This document shows, one piece after another, positions 48,305 through 55,832 of a stretch of 64,000 nt of DNA. Source of the stretch: Bacteroidales bacterium (GTDB lineage: Bacteria > Bacteroidota > Bacteroidia > Bacteroidales > BM520); assembly GCA_016285515.1 (NCBI GenBank), contig JAEEQW010000001.1, forward strand, positions 248,001 to 312,000. Reading direction: 5' to 3'. The position numbers and the translations under genes are program-made. The stretch's first letter is position 1, and each line of letters starts with the position of its first letter. The notes below the pieces were generated by a model. It was not told the origin of the DNA. It did no database searches and saw only the letters and a program-made list of their open reading frames with translations.

Positions 48305-48653
48305 TATTGTAGTCTTCGTCAATCTTTAGAAGGTTGGTGTTGTGCTCAGCAACCATATTCTGGTAAGCCTTAAGCCTGTCACCTTCCAGCTTGCTGACAT
48401 CAGCATTAAACAATCCGGCACTTTTCAGCACATTTTCATATCTTCTGTTTTCAGCATCGACTTCAATCTTCCGGACATTGGTATAGTATTCCTTTTCGAT
48501 GGTTTCAAGCCTCTCAAACTGTTCTTTGGTGAGTTCCTCACGGCTGACATTGTACAGGCCTTCGTATTTCAGACGCTCTTCGTAAATTTCCTTCTCCCGG
48601 TTAATCAGATTCGTGTAGTTGTTAACATACTGTTCGATAACCTTCGGTTTTAA
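48273..48653 (-). pseudogene. Cassette 3, start-less internal coding fragment
   Basis: The minus strand is open for 126 codons across the whole cassette, and stops at both ends lie in the flanking repeats. The frame reads VIEQYVNNYTNLINREKEI...YENVLKSAGLFNADVSKLEGD...LLKIDEDYN, a charged coiled coil, with no ATG or ribosome site near its left end. It looks like an internal piece cut from a larger gene; long coiled coils of this type occur in phage tape-measure and conjugation proteins, but the source is not identified. An antisense open frame at 48342-48653 is taken as a shadow. Confidence 0.6.
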
Positions 48654-48681
48654 TTATTTATCATAATAGGGGTTCTAAAAC
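48647..48681 (-). repeat. Leader-proximal CRISPR-like repeat (R4)
   Basis: Identical to R2 and R3; the one closest to cas1 and to the leader promoter. Confidence 0.85.
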
Positions 48682-48797
48682 CTCTATTGTATAATTTTCT
48701 GATGCAAAGTTAGTTAAAATACTTTTAGTTGAAAAAAAAGAATGTTTTTTTGCAAAAGAAAAATATTTACTTCATTTTTTTGTAACTTAGCAGAAAA
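48682..48797 (-). promoter_or_regulatory. CRISPR leader with promoter toward the array
   Basis: AT-rich stretch between R4 and cas1. On the minus strand TAACTTTG (complement of 48705-48712) fits the -7 consensus, with transcription starting about 17 bases before R4 and running through the array. In the other direction TAACTTAG at about 48783-48790 could serve cas1. Confidence 0.6.
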
Positions 48798-49658
48798 ATG
48801 TCAAAACAAACTTTAGTTATTGAAACGGCAAAGGAATTGTCGTTGAACAATGGAATGATAGTCATAACGGACAAAGAAACGGGCGAGATGAACCTTAGAC
48901 CGCTTGAAGACGTGCAGATGATAATGATAGACCATCACTCCGCAAGAATGACTACGCCACTGATAACAAAACTGGCAAAAACCAATGTCAGTATAGTATT
49001 CTGCGATGAGACACACATGCCAGCATCAATGACGATGGATTTGGAGTCGAACAGTCTGCAGTCGAAGCGTTTCCAATGTCAGTTGTCGGCAACTGTGCCA
49101 ATGAAGAAACAACTGTGGAAGCAGATTGTAGAGGCGAAAATAATGAACCAGTCTCTACTGCTTGAGAAACTCGAAAAGGGAAAAAAACTGTTAGCCTCAT
49201 ATTATTCTAATGTGAAAAGCGGCGACTCATCTAATAGAGAAGGTGTTGCGGCAAAGGTATATTGGAGAACTCTACTTGGAAAGGACTTTATTAGAGATCG
49301 CTACGGTGAACCTCCGAACTCACTTTTGAACTATGGTTATGCCATACTTCGTTCTATAACGGCAAGATATCTGATGAATGCTGGATTATTGCCCACAGTT
49401 GGAATATTTCATCGCAACTGCTACAATGCCTTTCCGTTGGCTGATGATATGATGGAACCTTACCGACCGTACATTGATGGCAAAGTGATGGAACTTTACA
49501 ATAATGGGCAGACTGAGATATGTCAGAAAACAAAGAAGACCATACTGGACTTGTTTTATTCAGAGATACCAGCAAATGCTATGATGCTTTCTGCATCCAC
49601 GCTTGCAGGGGTATATGATGGAACAGGAAAGATTGTAGTATTTCCTAAATTGTTGTAA
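48798..49658 (+). CDS. cas1: CRISPR-associated integrase Cas1, type II
   Basis: 286 residues. Similar to type II Cas1: IDHHSARMTTPLITKLAKTNVSIVFCDETHMP, the catalytic Glu in SNREGVAAKVYW, RYGEPPNSLLNYGYAILRSITARYL, the catalytic His in VGIFHRNCYNAF and the acidic residue in LADDMMEPYRP. All active-site residues are in place. Cas1 with Cas2 inserts new DNA at the leader end of an array. It stands next to the leader and reads away from the array; cas2 follows after 4 bases. No cas9, csn2, cas4 or other effector lies in the window. Confidence 0.93.
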   Translation: MSKQTLVIETAKELSLNNGMIVITDKETGEMNLRPLEDVQMIMIDHHSARMTTPLITKLAKTNVSIVFCDETHMPASMTMDLESNSLQSKRFQCQLSATVPMKKQLWKQIVEAKIMNQSLLLEKLEKGKKLLASYYSNVKSGDSSNREGVAAKVYWRTLLGKDFIRDRYGEPPNSLLNYGYAILRSITARYLMNAGLLPTVGIFHRNCYNAFPLADDMMEPYRPYIDGKVMELYNNGQTEICQKTKKTILDLFYSEIPANAMMLSASTLAGVYDGTGKIVVFPKLL

Positions 49659-49662
49659 TACT

Positions 49663-49977
49663 ATGTGGATATATGTTGTTACAAGTTTCACAAGGTACAG
49701 TAAGGTGGGGCGCATGGCACAAAAACAGTTTGAGAAATCCATGCAGAAAGATGGCTTTCACCATTTGCATGCGAACCTGTTTGTAAGATATTGCACCACA
49801 AGCAGCAATGCAACCGTCCACAAAGAGAGGGTGAAAAAACTCATTCCGCCATGCGGTTGCGACATAAGCATAATCATGTCTTCTGACGGTCAGGAGCATA
49901 ACACATACCACAGCCTTAACCGCAAGCGTACGCGGAAATATTCATACGACAAGCCGCAGATGGTGGAGTTTTTCTAA
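49663..49977 (+). CDS. cas2: Cas2-like protein lacking the usual catalytic Asp
   Basis: 104 residues. The N-terminal MW(I/V)xV strand, the KDGF motif, NLFVRYCTTSSNATVHKERVKKLIPPCG and a C-terminal PQMVEFF tail match type II Cas2 (compare the usual MWV..FDLP start, DGF, RHC, NAEVHIKRVK and the ELF end). Where the family has FDLP, this protein has TSFT, so the conserved Asp is Ser. Cas2 nuclease activity is not needed for spacer uptake in E. coli, so a structural role with Cas1 remains possible. Confidence 0.85.
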   Translation: MWIYVVTSFTRYSKVGRMAQKQFEKSMQKDGFHHLHANLFVRYCTTSSNATVHKERVKKLIPPCGCDISIIMSSDGQEHNTYHSLNRKRTRKYSYDKPQMVEFF

Positions 49978-50078
49978 TCTCAATAAGCAACAAAGTAATG
50001 TCTTGGTCATAATAGTCCTTGTCCAATAGTCATAATCGCCTGAAACGTATTCCAAACGTGAATCTGGTACAGATTATC

Positions 50079-51557
50079 TTATTCTACTATCGCATCAAAC
50101 TCTGAGCTCAGTTTCTGCTTCTTCTCGAAGTCATACAGTGTCAGCTTTCTGATTTCGAAGTAGTTGACCCAATAGTTCTGCAATGCACTTATGTATCCCT
50201 TTCGTTTGCTGTCCTTGTCGGCTGCGGCACTGTTCAGTTCGGTGATGTCGATGGTGCCTATCAGATAACGCGCCTTCGTGAAATCATAGCGTTTCTGTGC
50301 CACTGTGTCGCTTTTGGCGGCTATCATCAGTTGGCTCTGCTGGATATTGAATTCCTTCGCTTTAATGTATATTTCCTGGTTGAAGTCTATTTCTTCCTGC
50401 TCAATTGTTGTCCGTGTCAATTCCAAAGACGATTCTGCCATCTTGATTTGTCCCTTTGCTTTTCCCCAGTCGAGAATTGGCACGTTTATCCCCAGCATTA
50501 TGACTTCCTTGTTCTGCGGGTCATGATAAACGTCACCGATGCTGTGGCTTGATTTGTCAAGACCGAACGTCATCGCTATGTTGGCGGAGAAGCGGTTTTT
50601 CTTTGCTGCGTCGAGGTTCTGTTCCGCTTCCATTATCTGACGTTGGTATGAAATAATGTCTGCCCTGTTGGCATTGGCTTCAGCTACGGCTTCATTGGCG
50701 TCTATGACAAGGTTTGGAATGTTGGTCGGTGGAATTAGCTCGATGTCATATTCATCCTTGATTCGAAGATATGATTTGAGATAAAACATTTGGTTTTCCA
50801 GTTCAAGTTTTGCGGTTTCAAGTTGCGACAACGAGTTGAGATAGTTCAGCTCCATGTTCAACACTTCGTTTTCGGCGATGGTACCCATGTTGTAGCGCCC
50901 CTGAGCTATCTGGTGAAGCGTGTCATTGTTGGCAAGATTCGATTCCTGCATCTCCTTGTTAATCTGTGCGAGCAGACAACTGAAAAAATATCTCGTGGCT
51001 GTTATAGCCACGTCTTCCATTGTCTCAATGTAATTCTGTTTTGCCTCTTGATATCTCAACGGCTCTATTTTCCTTTCCCACTTGTAGGAGTTGTATCCGA
51101 AGATGGGCTGCACAAGACTGATGTTGATAGGGGAGGCTGAGAAGAACATTGTGTCGTCAACGAAATTCTTTGTGTATCCGATGTCTGTGAAGACTGAAAT
51201 AGTACCCCCTGTGAAGCCTATTTCCTGCTGCAGTCCGAGACTGAGGTCGGAATATAGCTGTTTGTATTTGCTGTAGTATGAACCGTCAATAGTTTCGATG
51301 AGTTTCTGCTGATTTTGGAACTGAAACGGATTACCCGAAAGTGTCAGTTGCGGAAGATATTCGGCTTTGTAATAACGATATTGCCAGTAGCTGTTCCTGA
51401 AGCGGTGTTTTGCCATCATAGCATCAGGTGACTGCAGGGTGGCTATCTGTATTGCATCTTCAAGAGTCAGTTTTACCACGTTGTTGCTGGTATTCTGGGC
51501 TGGTATGTTAAAACAGATGACTGTCAGCAGCGCTATAAGTGATAATTTCTTTTTCAT
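50079..51557 (-). CDS. TolC-family outer-membrane efflux protein
   Basis: 492 residues from ATG at 51557, which starts the signal peptide (KKKLSLIALLTVICFNIPAQ); an ATG at 51662 overlaps the upstream permease. Two repeats of the outer-membrane efflux family are visible: LTLEDAIQIATLQSPDAMMAKH in the first half, and ANRADIISYQRQIMEAEQNLDAAKKNRF in the second. It forms the outer channel for the adaptor and permease upstream. Confidence 0.88.
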   Translation of the reverse strand: MKKKLSLIALLTVICFNIPAQNTSNNVVKLTLEDAIQIATLQSPDAMMAKHRFRNSYWQYRYYKAEYLPQLTLSGNPFQFQNQQKLIETIDGSYYSKYKQLYSDLSLGLQQEIGFTGGTISVFTDIGYTKNFVDDTMFFSASPINISLVQPIFGYNSYKWERKIEPLRYQEAKQNYIETMEDVAITATRYFFSCLLAQINKEMQESNLANNDTLHQIAQGRYNMGTIAENEVLNMELNYLNSLSQLETAKLELENQMFYLKSYLRIKDEYDIELIPPTNIPNLVIDANEAVAEANANRADIISYQRQIMEAEQNLDAAKKNRFSANIAMTFGLDKSSHSIGDVYHDPQNKEVIMLGINVPILDWGKAKGQIKMAESSLELTRTTIEQEEIDFNQEIYIKAKEFNIQQSQLMIAAKSDTVAQKRYDFTKARYLIGTIDITELNSAAADKDSKRKGYISALQNYWVNYFEIRKLTLYDFEKKQKLSSEFDAIVE

Positions 51558-51567
51558 GGCAGCATGG

Positions 51568-52920
51568 TTATTCATAACGCAGGGATTCAACAGGATTCTG
51601 GTATGCGGCCTTTTTTGCCGGCATATATCCGAAGAGGATTCCGATAGTGACTGACACTCCAAAAGATATGAGAATAGAGCCGATTGACACTATCGTCAGA
51701 ATACCTGTAAATGATGTTATTAGTTTTGAAATGATGATACCGAGGATGATACCGATGAACCCGCCAATCAGACTGATGACAGTGGCTTCCGACAGAAACT
51801 GGAAGATGATGTCTTTTTTCTTTGCTCCGATGGCGAGTCGGGTGCCGATTTCCTTAGTTCTTTCAGTGACGGATGCGAGCATGATGTTCATAATGCCTAT
51901 TCCGCCGACTATCAGCGAGATGCTGGCTATGGCTCCCAGTACGATGTTGAAGATGTCCTTTGTCCTCTGCTCTTGCTTGAGGAGTAGTTCCGGTACAGTT
52001 ATTTCGAAATCGTCAATGTCGCTGTGACGGCGTTTCATCATGCGATTAAGCAGTTCACTGGTCTTTTCGATATCATCGGTATTTTCGACATTTACCACTA
52101 TTTTGTCGAGTTGGTTGGTTTCAAGTTCATCGCCTTTAGTGGAATAAAAGCTTATTCCGTTGTTCCCGACTCTTTGAGTTTCTTCACGACTGAAGGAAGA
52201 CGAAGTTATTGCCGTCCTGTCTTTGTATCGCAGCAGTATTGTCAACAGGGGTGCGTATATGCCTTCGTTGTAGTTTGAAATGCCGTAATCCTGTCCAGAG
52301 CTTGAACTGGCTATCTTCTCTATGACTCCTATGACTTTAAGGTTAATGCCGCCGCATTTGATGGTCATTCCTATTGGTTCGCTGTCAGGAAACAGTTTGG
52401 CTTTGACATTCGAACCGATAATGCAAACCGGCGTGCTCTCAATCATCTGATTGTCACTGAAGTTTGTTCCTTCAATTATTTTCAGATTGAAGATATCGAA
52501 GAATTCCTTCCTAATGCCGCAGAGCTTGAAATTTCCTGATTTGTCTTTATAAACAACAGGTACATCGTAATCCACTTCGGGACTGACTTGTTTTACTGTC
52601 GGTATGATGTCAAGGATGGCATCGGCATCGGCTATTGTTAGTCCGCGCGAAAATTTCTTGGTCATGGTCTTGTCGCCTTCCGTCTGGCTTGCGTCAATAT
52701 CGGTTTTGGGTGTGATAATGATGTTGTTGACACCGACATATTTCATCTGGTCAACGATTTCCTTCTTTGCACCTTTGCCTATCGAAAGCATGGCTATCAC
52801 GGCACCTACGCCGAAGATTATGCCCAATGCCGTAAGAAATGACCTGAACCTGTTTGCGATAACGGCATCTATCGCCATCGAAAAATTGTAGATGTATCTC
52901 TGTGTGTTTATCTTTTTCAT
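51568..52920 (-). CDS. MacB-like ABC transporter permease
   Basis: 450 residues. A first membrane helix (FRSFLTALGIIFGVGAVIAMLSIG, key residues near 24-48) precedes a periplasmic MacB domain and three C-terminal helices of FtsX type (LIVGGIGIMNIMLASVTERTKEIG). There is no ATPase domain, and no ATP-binding gene in the operon; it must be encoded elsewhere. It uses the tripartite pump with the adaptor and TolC-like genes on either side. Confidence 0.9.
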   Translation of the reverse strand: MKKINTQRYIYNFSMAIDAVIANRFRSFLTALGIIFGVGAVIAMLSIGKGAKKEIVDQMKYVGVNNIIITPKTDIDASQTEGDKTMTKKFSRGLTIADADAILDIIPTVKQVSPEVDYDVPVVYKDKSGNFKLCGIRKEFFDIFNLKIIEGTNFSDNQMIESTPVCIIGSNVKAKLFPDSEPIGMTIKCGGINLKVIGVIEKIASSSSGQDYGISNYNEGIYAPLLTILLRYKDRTAITSSSFSREETQRVGNNGISFYSTKGDELETNQLDKIVVNVENTDDIEKTSELLNRMMKRRHSDIDDFEITVPELLLKQEQRTKDIFNIVLGAIASISLIVGGIGIMNIMLASVTERTKEIGTRLAIGAKKKDIIFQFLSEATVISLIGGFIGIILGIIISKLITSFTGILTIVSIGSILISFGVSVTIGILFGYMPAKKAAYQNPVESLRYE

Positions 52921-52921
52921 T

Positions 52922-54157
52922 TTACAGAGTCGTTATCGAAATCTTGTCGGCGTTTTCCGGTGGAACTAAGTATATTTTGTCGCCTTTCGAAAGTCCTTCG
53001 GTGATTATTATTTCATTATCATTTGATTTGCCCACCTTTACTTCCTGTTTTGTGCCGTGTGACGTATAGACAAATGAGGTGCCGCTTTCGAAGAATACGC
53101 CTTCTATCGGTACAAACAGCGATTCGGCTATACGTTCGGTGTTGATGTTGTTGACCGTGGTCATAGCAGGCCTCAGAATGGAATCGTATTCGTTGACGTT
53201 GATAATCACTTCATATACTTTGGCATTGGAACCTGAAATCTGTTCACCTATGTTTGCAACTGACTCAACTATGCCGGTGTATTCCTTGTTGGGGAATGCC
53301 TCAATACTGATAGTTACTGGCTGTCCCACCTTGATTTTGCTTACATCCACTTCGTTGACGTATGTTTTGCTGATCATCTTCGACAAATCAGGAAGTTCGG
53401 CAACGATAGGCTCCCATGCGTTAATCGAAGAACCTATCCCGATTTTCGAACCGTCCCAGTCTTTGTGATAAACTACCATTCCTGATTTCGGCGAGTAGAT
53501 TGTGAATTGGTCCATGACTTCTCTTGCCTCCTTGAGCTTTCGTGCGTTTTTGTTCTTCTCGGTTGCTACGGCTTGCATGTCAGCCTCAGCAGTTCTCAGT
53601 TTGATTTTATAATTGTCAAGCGATTGGGCAAGAGTTCTTTCAGCCTTTTCGAGACTTATTTGATACTGACGGATTGTAGCAGGTGGTTCGTAGATTGACT
53701 GGTCAAGAAGTATCTTCGCTTCTTCCACGGCGAATTTTTGGTTGATGATTTCATCGCGTAGGGCTCGCAGGGTGATAGCTGTGTCGAGAGCCGTTTTAGT
53801 GTAATTGGTGACACTCGTTTCGTAATTGTCCTCCAAATCCTTGATGGTGTTGCTGATTTCTGAACGGTTCAGATTTGCAATCCATTCTCCCGAATCCACT
53901 AAAGTACCGTCAGGAACCATATCCTGAATCGTCAGATCCCATACCCTGAAATTCCTGGCTTTAGCTGGTCCCATTATCTTTTCTGAGTTTTTGGCTTCAA
54001 GCTCTCCGGTTGTCACTACGTTGATGTCGAAATTGCCTGATTTCACTTCAACCAAATAATTCCCGCTGTTGCTTCCTTTGTCACGGGTCGTGAACCAAAT
54101 TATTCCGGCTATTATGATGCCCAACGCTACTAATAGGATTATATTTTTCTTCTTCAT
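52922..54157 (-). CDS. HlyD/MacA-type periplasmic adaptor
   Basis: 411 residues: N-terminal membrane anchor (IILLVALGIIIAGIIWF), a barrel/lipoyl part, a helical hairpin (about 110-215, coiled coil with LEDNYETSV...ALRDEIINQKF), and KSGMVVYHKD. It joins the permease to the outer channel. Its start overlaps the pssA stop by 4 bases. Confidence 0.88.
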   Translation of the reverse strand: MKKKNIILLVALGIIIAGIIWFTTRDKGSNSGNYLVEVKSGNFDINVVTTGELEAKNSEKIMGPAKARNFRVWDLTIQDMVPDGTLVDSGEWIANLNRSEISNTIKDLEDNYETSVTNYTKTALDTAITLRALRDEIINQKFAVEEAKILLDQSIYEPPATIRQYQISLEKAERTLAQSLDNYKIKLRTAEADMQAVATEKNKNARKLKEAREVMDQFTIYSPKSGMVVYHKDWDGSKIGIGSSINAWEPIVAELPDLSKMISKTYVNEVDVSKIKVGQPVTISIEAFPNKEYTGIVESVANIGEQISGSNAKVYEVIINVNEYDSILRPAMTTVNNINTERIAESLFVPIEGVFFESGTSFVYTSHGTKQEVKVGKSNDNEIIITEGLSKGDKIYLVPPENADKISITTL

Positions 54158-54876
54158 GACTGTCTGTTTGCAAATATTAATGAAAAGATTATGTAAAGTG
54201 TTAAACCATAGAGTATTGCATCATATCCGAATACTATCAGCAATATAGTGGCTGTAACTGCAAAAATATATGTTAAGTTGTTCTCTTTCCACGAAAACGT
54301 CTTGAATTTCATAGTGAGAAATCTGACTTTCGAAATCATGAGGAAACAAAGCAACAGTATCAGGGCTGTAATTATGCATATTGCCCATGTGGGAGACATG
54401 GACTGTAGTATTGGCATGGTATGTGAATTCAGGACTATCGCCGCAAAAATGGATGCAGCAATTGGGCATGACAGCCCGTTGAAGGTCTTCAGCGACTGTT
54501 CGTTTGTGTTGAAGATGGCAAGCCGTAATGCTGTAAATGCAGGTATTAACAGTGAAATGAACGGAATGAATCTTCCTATGCCTGTGAATCCTGACGTGAA
54601 ATTGCATAGAAAATCGAACATCAGTGTGCCCGGAAGCACTCCAAAGGAAACTATATCACACAAAGAATCCAATTCTTTGCCTATATCCGATGTGGCCTTC
54701 AGTAATCTTGCCGATAATCCGTCAATAAGGTCGAAAAATGCTGCGATGAACATGAATAGGATGCCCATCCCCGGTTGGTTGAACCGCAAAATGAAGATTA
54801 TTCCGATGAAACCTGAAACGATGTTCAGCGCAGTGAGGAGATTCGGTATGCTATTTCGAATCGAGTGCTTCATCAA
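54154..54876 (-). CDS. pssA: CDP-diacylglycerol-serine O-phosphatidyltransferase
   Basis: 240 residues, several membrane helices. The CDP-alcohol phosphotransferase motif is present in DLIDGLSARLLKATSDIGKELDSLCD (DG..AR, G...D...D). Makes phosphatidylserine. It overlaps ddl by 26 bases. Confidence 0.88.
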   Translation of the reverse strand: MMKHSIRNSIPNLLTALNIVSGFIGIIFILRFNQPGMGILFMFIAAFFDLIDGLSARLLKATSDIGKELDSLCDIVSFGVLPGTLMFDFLCNFTSGFTGIGRFIPFISLLIPAFTALRLAIFNTNEQSLKTFNGLSCPIAASIFAAIVLNSHTMPILQSMSPTWAICIITALILLLCFLMISKVRFLTMKFKTFSWKENNLTYIFAVTATILLIVFGYDAILYGLTLYIIFSLIFANRQS

Positions 54877-55831
54877 GGAGTAAATTGACTAATTCTTCCA
54901 TCTTTATGCCGTAGCATCCGAGCTGCTTGGGGATGATACTGGCTGCAGACATGCCCGGTATTGCGTTGAGTTCGAGGAAGGTGACTTCCTCGTCAGTGGC
55001 AATGAAATCAACTCTTACAAGTCCTTTGCAATGCAGAGTCTCGTACATGAGGTTAGTATATGCGGAAATTGTGGCAGCCGTTTCTTCGTCAATGTCAGCA
55101 GGCGTCACCTCATCCGATTTGCCGCTCGTGTATTTTGCCTCGTAGTCGAAAAAGTCGTTCTTTGCTATGATTTCGGTGACAGGCAGCACTATGTTGGTCC
55201 CGTTTCTTTTGAATATTCCACAGGCGAATTCACGTCCTTTGACGAAATTTTCAATAAGAACTTCGTTGTCTGCTGCAAATGCATTGTCTATGGCTTCACC
55301 GAGTCTGTCCTTTTCATAAACCTTTGTGATTCCGACACTTGAACCGTTTTTGTTTGGTTTTACGAAACATGGAAGACCGATTTTTTCTATAATCGCATCC
55401 ACATCATATTCGTCTTTTGTGAGAAAATATGATTTTGAAGTCGGAATCCCTACCGAAGCGGCGATTGACTTGCAATAATATTTGTTGAATGTGACCGCTG
55501 ATGCATACATGTCGCAGCCAGTGTAAGGAATACCCATCAAATCAAGATATCCTTGCAACTGTCCGTTTTCTCCTGGAACTCCATGAATTATCATGTAAGC
55601 CACATCGAAATTGATTTTCTTTCCTTTTATGGTCAGTGAAAAATCGTTTTTGTCAATCTCATATTTGTTGTTTTCTTCATCAGTATAATACCAATTGTCT
55701 TTTGTCACAATGATAAGGTAAGTGACAAAACGTTCATTGTCAATGTGTTTGGCTATCTGCTGACCACTCATTATTGAGATTTCATATTCACCGGAATAGC
55801 CGCCGGCTATTAGTGCCACGTTCTTTTTCAT
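54851..55831 (-). CDS. ddl: D-alanine-D-alanine ligase
   Basis: 326 residues, ATP-grasp. NVALIAGGYSGEYEISIMSG start, IHGVPGENGQLQGYLDLMGIPYTG, FVKPNKNGSSVGITKV, and RVDFIATDEEVTFLELNAIPGM. Makes the D-Ala-D-Ala end of the cell-wall precursor in the cytoplasm. One base after the transglycosylase gene. Confidence 0.95.
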   Translation of the reverse strand: MKKNVALIAGGYSGEYEISIMSGQQIAKHIDNERFVTYLIIVTKDNWYYTDEENNKYEIDKNDFSLTIKGKKINFDVAYMIIHGVPGENGQLQGYLDLMGIPYTGCDMYASAVTFNKYYCKSIAASVGIPTSKSYFLTKDEYDVDAIIEKIGLPCFVKPNKNGSSVGITKVYEKDRLGEAIDNAFAADNEVLIENFVKGREFACGIFKRNGTNIVLPVTEIIAKNDFFDYEAKYTSGKSDEVTPADIDEETAATISAYTNLMYETLHCKGLVRVDFIATDEEVTFLELNAIPGMSAASIIPKQLGCYGIKMEELVNLLLDEALDSK

Positions 55832-55832
55832 A

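Larger units (their letters stand above)
47559..48681 (-). CRISPR. CRISPR-like array with 232-409 bp cassettes instead of spacers
   Basis: Four 35-bp repeats lie at 47559-47593 (degenerate), 48003-48037, 48270-48304 and 48647-48681; the last three are identical. Read on the minus strand each begins GTTTTAGAACCCC and ends AATTAAAAC, the look of a type II repeat with GTTTTA/TAAAAC ends. The intervals are 409, 232 and 342 bp, not ~30. A leader-like AT-rich stretch with a promoter lies at the cas1 side, and the repeat farthest from it has its changes mainly at the 3' end (minus strand), as in ordinary CRISPR trailers. Adjacent cas1-cas2 support a genuine relation. Confidence 0.75.

Noticed and set aside
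48342-48653. Plus-strand frame of 103 codons in cassette 3
   Set aside because: It is antisense to the longer, coding-like minus frame and reads as a hydrophobic shadow with the last codons in the repeat.
47559-48681. Repeats as a simple dispersed intergenic element unrelated to CRISPR
   Set aside because: Not excluded, but adjacency to cas1, the leader promoter, type II-like repeat ends and the trailer-side degeneracy together fit a CRISPR origin better.
49978-50078. Possible tracrRNA or further repeat after cas2
   Set aside because: No stretch complementary or similar to the 35-bp repeat is visible there.
54248-54883. 211-codon plus-strand frame opposite pssA
   Set aside because: It lies wholly antisense to pssA, which has a full catalytic motif.
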